Positions 14,021 to 19,907 of a stretch of 19,907 nucleotides of DNA are shown one piece after another. The translations under genes and the position numbers were made by a program. The DNA comes from an uncultured Corynebacterium sp. (GTDB lineage Bacteria > Actinomycetota > Actinomycetes > Mycobacteriales > Mycobacteriaceae). The notes under the pieces were generated by a model that was given only the letters and a program-made list of their open reading frames with translations, made no database searches and was not told the origin of the DNA. The stretch lies in NCBI RefSeq assembly GCF_937999985.1, contig NZ_CALLDG010000148.1, positions 1 to 19,907 of the forward strand, in the 5' to 3' direction. The stretch's first letter is position 1; the number at the start of each line of letters is the position of its first letter.

Positions 14021-15982
14021 CTAACGGATCTCCACCTTGTCCTTGCACGGGTAGTACACGGGCACCCCGTTCGGCATAAAGCTTGGCCTGTCGTGCGGTT
14101 TTCCGCACTGTGTCACGATCACCGCCACCTGTTGCGCTCCCCCTTTCTCCGCCACGGTTGCGTCGATCGTTTGTAGCTGTCGCATGGCCTGGTCGTCGTC
14201 TCGAACTTGAAACACTGCCTTGCCGGTAAGGTCCACCGGCCCTGTCTTAATAGCCGCGGGTGCGTCTGGTTTTTCTAGTTTTATGACGCCCCCTCGTCCC
14301 CACACCCCTATCATCAGCACCCCGCACATAAGCGTGGCCCAGCCCCACCGGAGGGTGCGCCAGTAGCTGGCGTAGCGCACGCTCGCCAGCACTACCGCCA
14401 GCAGTGCGCTGGCGATGCCCGCCCATGCCCATCCGCCTGGGGTGGCGAGCATCGGCGCGCCAGACCCCGTGCGGGCCACCCGCAGCACCCATGCCGCGCA
14501 TGGCACTGCGGGGGCGACGATGAGCTTGGCCAGCAGCATCGTCACCGGTGGATAGATCGCCGCCAGCAGTGCTGCCATGAGCCCCAGTACGGTGATCACT
14601 GGAACCACCGCCGTCACCGCCAGGTTGCAGACGACCGCGACCAGGGAGACTTTCCCCGTCATATGGACAATGATCGGAATGGTCACCAGGTCCGCTGCGA
14701 TCGCCACCAACACCATGCGCACCACCATCGCCTGCAGCTGGGTGGGCCGATCGTGGACGGGCAGCCAGGGGATCAGCGGCATCCTAGCCAGCACGGCCTT
14801 TGACCACCAGGGCAGCACCACCACGATGCCCGTCGTCGCCGCCACAGAGAGCACGAAGGCGTAGCTAATGGCCATGCCTGGGGAGAGCACCATCAGAACG
14901 ATGATGGCCGCACTCAGGGAGGCGATGATGTCCGTCCAGCGGGCGGAGGCCACCGCCACCAGGCCGACGCTGCCCATGATCGCCGCGCGCAGCACACTGG
15001 GTTCCGGGCCAACCAGCAGCACGAAGGCCACCAGGGCGCCGGCGGCCACCAGCAGCCGGGTGAGGCGCCCCGCCCGGCAGGCCGTAGCCAGCACCAACGC
15101 GGCTCCGGTGACTACCGCGACATTCGAGCCCGAGACCGCGCTGAGGTGACTTAGCCCAGTGACGGTGAACTGGTTGCGCAGGGTGGCATCCTGCATGCTG
15201 ACGTCCCCCATCACCATGCCGGGCAGGATCTTCCCGGCTTCCCACGGCAGGTCAGCGCACAGCGCGTGGAAGCCTTCGCGCAGCCAGGCGGTGATGCCCC
15301 ATATGCCCTCCGGCTCGGTGATGTTCTCCGGCGCGCGGGTGGCGGACAAGGTGACGGGAACCATCTCTGCCCCACGGGCGGGGCGCATGGTGGCGGCAAT
15401 GTCGAAGCTCATGCCGGGTTGTAAGCCCGTGAAGTCGCCGGCGCCCGCTGTGCCTCCGCCCATCCCGTCGCCCCCAGCACCTGCGCCAGCACCGGCCAAA
15501 TCGGGACGTAAAAAGAGTGGCACCGCCCCCAGGCCGTCGACGTCCACGGGGACCAGCACCGTCCCCTCCGCGACTTGTTTTGGCAGGCCCGCCACCGTTA
15601 CCCGCTGCTGCACACCGCCTGCTCGGGTGGAGAGCTCCTGCAGTAGCGGCTGGGCGTCAATAAGAAGGATCCGCCACCACGTGCCCAGGCCCACCGCGCT
15701 AGCGACGGCCCCGACCGTCGCAACGCTGCGCGCGAAAAGGCGGCGCCACGGGGATCCGTAACTGCAACGGGCGTGCCACCACCAGGTGGTGCTGGCGAGC
15801 GTGATGAGCCCTCCGATGGCAAGCGGCCAGAAGCTGCGGGTCAGGATGATCGCGGCAGCCATGAGCCAACACCCGAGCGCGACGGGGACGAGCCGCAGAT
15901 CAACGCCACGGGCTTTGGTGACAGCTTCCGGGCTGAACGGCTCCGGCGCGCTCAACACCAGCGAGTTAGATAGTGACGGCAT
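14021..15982 (-). CDS. comEC: ComEC-type DNA-uptake channel, no beta-lactamase domain
   Basis: A 653-residue multi-spanning membrane protein. Two to three helices at the N-terminus are followed by the oligosaccharide-binding-like exterior region, and then the competence domain with HLSAVSGSNVAVV, the ComEC hallmark, and about eight further helices. ComEC conducts single-stranded DNA across the membrane in transformation. The C-terminus (after about residue 565) is only about 90 residues, with no HxHxDH motif, so the metallo-beta-lactamase-like nuclease domain of longer ComEC proteins is missing. The frame is open to 16102, but the ATG at 15982 is preferred: it overlaps the comEA stop by only 17 bp and suggests coupled translation, whereas the longer form would overlap comEA by over 130 bp. 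A Gly/Ala-rich insert lies in the exterior region. Confidence 0.9.
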   Translation of the reverse strand: MPSLSNSLVLSAPEPFSPEAVTKARGVDLRLVPVALGCWLMAAAIILTRSFWPLAIGGLITLASTTWWWHARCSYGSPWRRLFARSVATVGAVASAVGLGTWWRILLIDAQPLLQELSTRAGGVQQRVTVAGLPKQVAEGTVLVPVDVDGLGAVPLFLRPDLAGAGAGAGGDGMGGGTAGAGDFTGLQPGMSFDIAATMRPARGAEMVPVTLSATRAPENITEPEGIWGITAWLREGFHALCADLPWEAGKILPGMVMGDVSMQDATLRNQFTVTGLSHLSAVSGSNVAVVTGAALVLATACRAGRLTRLLVAAGALVAFVLLVGPEPSVLRAAIMGSVGLVAVASARWTDIIASLSAAIIVLMVLSPGMAISYAFVLSVAATTGIVVVLPWWSKAVLARMPLIPWLPVHDRPTQLQAMVVRMVLVAIAADLVTIPIIVHMTGKVSLVAVVCNLAVTAVVPVITVLGLMAALLAAIYPPVTMLLAKLIVAPAVPCAAWVLRVARTGSGAPMLATPGGWAWAGIASALLAVVLASVRYASYWRTLRWGWATLMCGVLMIGVWGRGGVIKLEKPDAPAAIKTGPVDLTGKAVFQVRDDDQAMRQLQTIDATVAEKGGAQQVAVIVTQCGKPHDRPSFMPNGVPVYYPCKDKVEIR

Positions 15983-16871
15983 CGCGCATCGCTTCGAACT
16001 TCGCCGGGCCAATGCCTCGGACGTCCAGGAGCTGCTCGATACTGGTGAAGGGACCGTTGGCGTCTCGCCAAGCGATGATGGCCTCGGCGGTGGCGGGGCC
16101 AATGCCGCTGATGGTCTCCAGCTGCGTGGCGTCTGCGGTGTTGAGGTTCACTTTGCCGTCTGCGCCGTCTGTGCCACCCGCGCCGCCGGAGTTTCCTCCC
16201 TGCGCTGCAGGCCCACTTCCTGCCCCACCAGGCTTAGCCCCGCCCGCGCCTGTTCCTCCGGCTCCACCCGGCGCGGCTTGCGCTCCACCGGCGTACACCA
16301 CGCGCGAGCCACGATCATCCACCACGATCTGCATGCCATCGCTGACCGGCTCTGCCAGATTGATGTCCAACACGACCGCCTTAGGCAAACCGCCACCTGC
16401 AGCTTCTATTGCCTCGCCCACCCGGGTGCTCGCCTGCACCCGGAGCAGCCCGGGGTGATGCACCATACCCTGCACGCTCACCACGACTTCCTGGTGATCG
16501 TCCTGCTCGTTAGCCTGGCCATCGTCCCCCGCTGTGGCTTCCCCCGAGCCAGTTGCCGCCGCAGCGCCACCCGCACCTGCCTCTGCGGCTCCTCCGGAAC
16601 CCCCAGGCTCGCTCGTGGTCGCCAGCATGTCGGCGCCGCCTACTCCCGCCCCGTCATCCGAATCTTGCCGTTGGCAGGCGAAGAACGTGCCGCTGATGAG
16701 GACCGCCACGACCACCGTGACGATAAGCCCCCTGGATGCCGTGCTGCCTATGACCGTGTGCGTGTCCAGGTCAACGTTGGCGAGCTCATGCTCCGGCATG
16801 GGCTGAGCTAAAGCCTCAGCGCGGGCGCGAACCTTGTCGGCGGAACTCTGCCGCATGCGTCGTGTGGACAT
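15966..16871 (-). CDS. comEA: ComEA-like DNA-binding protein with SLBB and helix-hairpin-helix domains
   Basis: A 301-residue membrane-anchored protein. It has a basic cytoplasmic N-terminus, one transmembrane helix (about 48-65), a Gly/Ala-rich spacer, an SLBB domain (about 127-193, starting EVVVSVQGMVHHPGLLRV), a second Gly-rich spacer (195-237) and a C-terminal double helix-hairpin-helix domain (240-301) with VNLNTADATQLETISGIG and LLDVRGIGPAKF. ComEA binds incoming double-stranded DNA outside the membrane and hands it to ComEC, whose gene overlaps the 3' end by 17 bp. The ATG at 16871 has a weak ribosome binding site. No pilus genes are in the window, so it is unclear whether the pair serves true competence. 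Confidence 0.92.
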   Translation of the reverse strand: MSTRRMRQSSADKVRARAEALAQPMPEHELANVDLDTHTVIGSTASRGLIVTVVVAVLISGTFFACQRQDSDDGAGVGGADMLATTSEPGGSGGAAEAGAGGAAAATGSGEATAGDDGQANEQDDHQEVVVSVQGMVHHPGLLRVQASTRVGEAIEAAGGGLPKAVVLDINLAEPVSDGMQIVVDDRGSRVVYAGGAQAAPGGAGGTGAGGAKPGGAGSGPAAQGGNSGGAGGTDGADGKVNLNTADATQLETISGIGPATAEAIIAWRDANGPFTSIEQLLDVRGIGPAKFEAMRDAVTI

Positions 16872-16914
16872 GCGCCGATCAGAACATGTCTAGCGGACTA
16901 CTGACCGCCGGAAA

Positions 16915-16950
16915 CCACAGCTGGAACGTCAAAACTCCAGGAAGCTGTGG
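16915..16950 (-). terminator. Terminator hairpin after degV
   Basis: Read on the minus strand, CCACAGC (16950-16944) pairs with GCTGTGG (16921-16915), and inside it TGGA pairs with TCCA; TTTC follows. It lies about 58 bp after the degV stop and before comEA, and is a plausible end for the nadD-rsfS-gpgP-degV unit, although the T-run is short. Confidence 0.45.
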
Positions 16951-16972
16951 AAAACCCCTCCCCTGTGGATAA
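16946..16972 (-). promoter_or_regulatory. Two DnaA-box-like 9-mers upstream of comEA
   Basis: On the minus strand TTATCCACA (16964-16972) is a perfect consensus DnaA box, and TTTTCCACA (16946-16954) fits TTWTNCACA. They have the same orientation and are 18 bp apart. The second overlaps the terminator stem, so it may be coincidental. Confidence 0.4.
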
Positions 16973-17007
16973 CCGGCGAGTAGAAGCTCCCTGTAGCCCC
17001 TCCTGAG

Positions 17008-18048
17008 TTACTCGGTGTCGCTGCTCTCTGCGCCGTTATCCTCGGCCTTCTCGCCGTTCGCCCCGGATGTTTCGGGTGCATCCGGCATCTCTTCAGGCTC
17101 GGCGGACTTATCTGCCGCTGCTTCGGTCGCCTCGGCGCTCTCCGCCGTACCTCGCAGCGTCGCCGCCACGCCCAGTGCCCCTTGCCCCACGTGCAGCTGC
17201 AGGACCTCCGGGATGCTCACGATACTGACCTCTACCTGCGGCAAGGACTTCCACGTCTCTATCCGAACCTGCCTGCGCAGCGAGTGCGGGCGCGGCTCCG
17301 GCGGCTCGGTTGGGGCTTCCAGCTGGTTCAGCTGCTCAATCATCTCCCCCAGCCGCGCAGATAGATCCACTGCCTGGTCCTCGGCATCGCTGTGGTGCAC
17401 GGCAATCTGCACGTCACGCGGGTTGCCCTTGCCCGCCACGGCCTCGTCGATCACCAGTCGGCGCACCAGATCCACCACGCGGTCCATAGCCTTGACCTGG
17501 GTGCGGGTCTTCGCCGCCAATGTCAGCTTGCCCTCAGTCACCTGCAGAATCGGCTTAATCGCCAGCGTAGAGGTCAGCAACGCCTGCCCCACCGACAGGC
17601 GCCCGCCCTTGCGCAGCACGTCCAGCTGGTGGACGTACAGCCACAGGGAGGAGTTCTTCAGCGACTCCTCGGCCACCGCCACCACGGTGTCCAGGTCCGC
17701 ACCTTCGCGCGCGGCCTCGGCGGCGCTCAGCGCGGCAAAGCCCAGCACCATGCCGATGCTCTTGGTATCCAGAACCTTCACCTGGCCGTCGAACACTCCC
17801 GCCGCCATACACGCATTCGCATACGTTGCGGACAGCTGCTTGGAAAGGTGTAAAGCCAGCACACCCGCATCCCCGCCGCGCTCCATCAGGCGGGCGTAGC
17901 TCGCGGTCAGCTCCAGGCTGCTCAGGCTCGAGGTCGTCTGTTCTTCCCCTTCGCCCTCCACGTGCAAGTCCAGCACAGTGATGCCGGCCTTCTCCGCAAG
18001 TTCCTTCGTCAAGCAGCAGGAGGAATCGGTGACGATCTGGACAGTCAC
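17008..18048 (-). CDS. DegV-family fatty-acid-binding protein
   Basis: A 346-residue DegV protein. The opening VQIVTDSSCCLTKELAEKAG, the QTTSSLSSLEL segment, LSKQLSATYANA and LDTKSIGMVLGF are the standard DegV signatures; the pocket holds a fatty acid, and in Firmicutes related FakB proteins supply it to a kinase. No fakA partner is present here. Two additions to the core are visible: a Pro/Glu insertion (about 244-267) and an acidic, disordered tail (301-346) rich in Ala, Glu and Asp. The start is GTG at 18048, only 3 bp after the stop of the upstream phosphatase gene, with an AAGG-containing TAGG repeat upstream. The two are surely cotranscribed. The order phosphatase then degV resembles Rv2419c-Rv2417c. 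Confidence 0.92.
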   Translation of the reverse strand: MTVQIVTDSSCCLTKELAEKAGITVLDLHVEGEGEEQTTSSLSSLELTASYARLMERGGDAGVLALHLSKQLSATYANACMAAGVFDGQVKVLDTKSIGMVLGFAALSAAEAAREGADLDTVVAVAEESLKNSSLWLYVHQLDVLRKGGRLSVGQALLTSTLAIKPILQVTEGKLTLAAKTRTQVKAMDRVVDLVRRLVIDEAVAGKGNPRDVQIAVHHSDAEDQAVDLSARLGEMIEQLNQLEAPTEPPEPRPHSLRRQVRIETWKSLPQVEVSIVSIPEVLQLHVGQGALGVAATLRGTAESAEATEAAADKSAEPEEMPDAPETSGANGEKAEDNGAESSDTE

Positions 18049-18051
18049 TAC

Positions 18052-18861
18052 CTACCTACCTTCGCTGGGGTTGTGCGGGTTGGAGCGGGTGGCGTCATTA
18101 CCAAAAGAGCTAGGGGCAGCACCCGGAAGGGCACCCTCGTCCGGACTCGCGTCGGTGGCCACGCCCAAGTTCCAGCCCTCCAGGTGCCACTGCGGCAGCT
18201 TCCACCAGTCGGAGCGACTGGAGGGCACCAGTGGCACCGTGCTTCCGTCGACCGCCACCGGAGTGGTGCCGGCAGCCTCGCCAGTAAAACGCGGGCGGGC
18301 CAAAAGCTGCGACCAGCAGGCATTTCCCAGGCCCGTGAACACCGGGTAGTAGCGCACCGGCAGGTCCAGTAGGCGGGCGGTAAGCGCACCGATCGTGCCG
18401 CCGTGGGCGACGATCATCACGTCGCCCTCGTCGAACACATCAGTAGCCATGATCTCCTCAATCACGGCGTAGGCGCGCTCGGCGACCTCCAGGCGCGTCT
18501 CTCCCCCCGGAGGAGCCCACTGGGGATCGTGGCGCCAATACGCTCGCTGGCCTGGGAAGTCGCGGTCTACCTCTTCGCGCGAGGCCCCCTGCCACTGGCC
18601 CAGGTCCGTCTCCCGCAAGCGGGTATCGGTGGTCACCTCGCAGCCGAAGGGCTCGGCCAGGATCAGCGCTGTATCGTAGGCACGCTTAAGGTCGCTGGCG
18701 ATCACCCGCGCGATGCGCTTATCCCCCAGCATCTGCGCGGTGACCTTGGCCTGCTGCACACCCACCGGGGACAGGTCAGTATCCAGCTGTCCCTGCATAC
18801 GCCCCGTGGCGTTGTACTCCGTCTGTCCGTGACGGACCAAAAAGACCCTGCGCTCGCCCAT
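18052..18861 (-). CDS. gpgP: Histidine phosphatase, probable glucosyl-3-phosphoglycerate phosphatase
   Basis: A 269-residue member of the phosphoglycerate mutase-like superfamily. The LVRHGQTEYN motif gives the phosphorylated H11 with R10; R60, E84 and H153 (VAHGG) complete the active site. In M. tuberculosis the gene at this place, Rv2419c, is GpgP, which dephosphorylates glucosyl-3-phosphoglycerate in methylglucose lipopolysaccharide synthesis. The assignment here rests on synteny and similarity, and a general phosphatase role is possible. The protein is longer than the mycobacterial one: after HLEGWNLG (about 227-234) there is a Ser/Pro/Asp-rich tail of about 35 residues. It starts 19 bp after rsfS and ends 3 bp before degV. 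Confidence 0.8.
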   Translation of the reverse strand: MGERRVFLVRHGQTEYNATGRMQGQLDTDLSPVGVQQAKVTAQMLGDKRIARVIASDLKRAYDTALILAEPFGCEVTTDTRLRETDLGQWQGASREEVDRDFPGQRAYWRHDPQWAPPGGETRLEVAERAYAVIEEIMATDVFDEGDVMIVAHGGTIGALTARLLDLPVRYYPVFTGLGNACWSQLLARPRFTGEAAGTTPVAVDGSTVPLVPSSRSDWWKLPQWHLEGWNLGVATDASPDEGALPGAAPSSFGNDATRSNPHNPSEGR

Positions 18862-18880
18862 GGTGAAGACTTATCAGCTT

Positions 18881-19354
18881 CTACAGCTCGTCCGCGTCCG
18901 GGGCGGGGCCGGCTAGCGGCAGGTCGTCGATGCTGGTGGCTTCCAGAACATCTACCTCTGCATCGGCATCCCAATTGCTTCCGCGGTCTACCTGCTCCAC
19001 GCCCTCGACCTCGATCTGCGGGGCATCGCGCCACAGGCGATCCAGTGCGTAGAACTCGCGCTCTTCCTTGCGCTGGACGTGCACGACAACGTTGCCGTAG
19101 TCCAGCAGCACCCAGTGGCCCTCGCCGCGGCCCTCGCGGCGGGTTGGCTTGGGGCCGTCCTGGCCCACCTCGTACTCCACCTCGTCAACGATGGAGTTCA
19201 CCATGCGTTCGTTATCGCCGCTGACGATGACGAACACGTCCGTAATGGCCAAACGGTCCGAGACATCGAGGACCAGAATGTCCTCCCCCAACTTCTCGGC
19301 CGCTGCGCGCGCCGCCACTCCGGCGAGCGCGATCGAATCTGCAGTAGCAGTCAA
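18881..19354 (-). CDS. rsfS: Ribosomal silencing factor RsfS
   Basis: A 157-residue protein. Residues 8-113 match the RsfS family: ARAAAEKLGEDILVLDVSD, ITDVFVIVSGDNERMVNSI, GHWVLLDYGNVVVHV and EEREFYALDRLW. RsfS binds ribosomal protein L14 and blocks subunit joining in starvation. The core is followed by an acidic tail (114-157) absent from the short bacterial forms. The start is TTG at 19352-19354: an in-frame TGA lies three codons upstream, no ATG is available, and AAGGG is placed about 10 nt before it. nadD lies 56 bp upstream and the phosphatase gene 19 bp downstream, an operon order conserved in Actinobacteria. Confidence 0.95.
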   Translation of the reverse strand: MTATADSIALAGVAARAAAEKLGEDILVLDVSDRLAITDVFVIVSGDNERMVNSIVDEVEYEVGQDGPKPTRREGRGEGHWVLLDYGNVVVHVQRKEEREFYALDRLWRDAPQIEVEGVEQVDRGSNWDADAEVDVLEATSIDDLPLAGPAPDADEL

Positions 19355-19410
19355 AAAATTTCAGCCCTTCATGATTGGTTTAAAACACATCCAGTTTAGC
19401 AACCCACCAG

Positions 19411-19907
19411 CTATTCGCTGGAAACGTACATGCCGTGCTTGGCGATGTACTGCACCACGCCGTCGGGCACCAGATACCACACGGGTCGGCCATTCGTCGC
19501 CCGCTCGCGTACGTCGGTGGAGCTGATAGCCATGGCGGGAATCTCCACCAAAGACAGGCGCCCGGCTGCGACTTCCTTCGATAGCGGATCGTCGCTGCCC
19601 TCGTCGTCCTTCGGCAACTCGTAGCCAGGACGGGTGACACCCACGAAGTGCGCCAAGTCGAAGATTTTCTCCCAGTCCCGCCACGTCACGATCTTCTGCA
19701 GTGCATCGGCGCCGGTGATAAAGAACAGCTCGGCCTCGGGGTATTCGGCGCGCATGTCCGCCAGGGTGTCCACGGTGTACGTATCCCCGCCACGGTCAAT
19801 ATCCACCCGGGAGACCAGGAAGCGGGGGTTGGAGGCCGTCGCGACGACCGTCATTAGGTAGCGATCCTCCGCCGCGGAAACCTTCTTGTGCTTCTTCTGC
19901 CACGGCT
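19411..19907 (-). CDS. nadD: Nicotinate-nucleotide adenylyltransferase, C-terminal part
   Basis: The gene enters from the right edge; about 164 C-terminal residues are present. PWQK near the edge, AEDRYLMTVVATASNPRF, GGDTYTVDTLADM, ELFFITGADALQKIVTWRDW, VGVTRPGYEL and the late ISSTDVRERATNGRPVWYLVP with its ISSTxxR motif are those of NadD, which makes deamido-NAD from nicotinate mononucleotide and ATP. The internal ATG at 19854 is not the true start because the conserved sequence continues upstream of it. It is the first gene seen of the minus-strand nadD-rsfS-gpgP-degV unit. Confidence 0.95.
   Translation of the reverse strand, partial: PWQKKHKKVSAAEDRYLMTVVATASNPRFLVSRVDIDRGGDTYTVDTLADMRAEYPEAELFFITGADALQKIVTWRDWEKIFDLAHFVGVTRPGYELPKDDEGSDDPLSKEVAAGRLSLVEIPAMAISSTDVRERATNGRPVWYLVPDGVVQYIAKHGMYVSSE

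Noticed and set aside
15786..16811. Open frame of 341 codons opposite comEA and comEC
   Set aside because: It spans two opposite genes in antisense and has no domain features.
16946..16972. A replication origin at the DnaA-box pair
   Set aside because: Only two boxes, no AT-rich unwinding region, and no dnaA or dnaN nearby.

Overview
The window looks like a chromosomal segment of a high-GC Corynebacterium (Actinobacteria); I cannot name the species. The main evidence is gene order. Reading right to left, nadD, rsfS, a gpgP-like phosphatase, degV, comEA, comEC, holA, rpsT, a PemK-like gene and lepA follow the order I recall for Mycobacterium tuberculosis Rv2421c to Rv2404c. Promoters with TANNNT -10 elements, leaderless starts and Gly/Pro/Ala-rich secreted proteins also fit. 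All protein assignments come from reading the translated sequence; no database search was possible.

Left part (1-8600), accessory and envelope functions. On the minus strand lie the N-terminus of a BCCT-family osmolyte transporter (cut by the window edge and apparently frameshifted), a single-pass membrane protein with a long GYGQQ-rich domain, a secreted serine hydrolase of the beta-lactamase/PBP fold, and a metallophosphoesterase. The plus strand then carries a BASS-family sodium symporter with a zinc-free MDR oxidoreductase 12 bp downstream, and a lipoprotein with an orphan four-cysteine domain. A small three-helix membrane protein (minus) is divergent from a FUSC-type exporter (plus).

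Right part (8622-19907), conserved housekeeping core. lepA (minus) is divergent from an orphan PemK/MazF-like gene (plus). Next come rpsT with a long structured leader and an elaborate terminator, and an ADP-ribosylglycohydrolase-like gene that I do not recall between rpsT and holA in M. tuberculosis. The rest is a minus-strand array: nadD (NAD synthesis), rsfS (ribosome silencing), gpgP-like phosphatase, degV, then after a terminator and two DnaA-box-like sites comEA, comEC (DNA uptake) and holA (DNA polymerase III delta).

The most interesting signals are: (a) start sites with a TANNNT -10 only 6-7 nt upstream, implying leaderless mRNAs, one with a clear palindromic operator; (b) an ADP-ribosylglycohydrolase that has lost most of its metal-binding aspartates; (c) a membrane-tethered FUS-like low-complexity domain; (d) an A-AAG/stop frameshift at the start of the BCCT gene; (e) a 33-bp tandem duplication of the holA 3' end that doubles its stop codon and hairpin. 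I found no IS element, prophage, CRISPR array, tRNA or rRNA. I see no convincing wholly novel multi-gene system.
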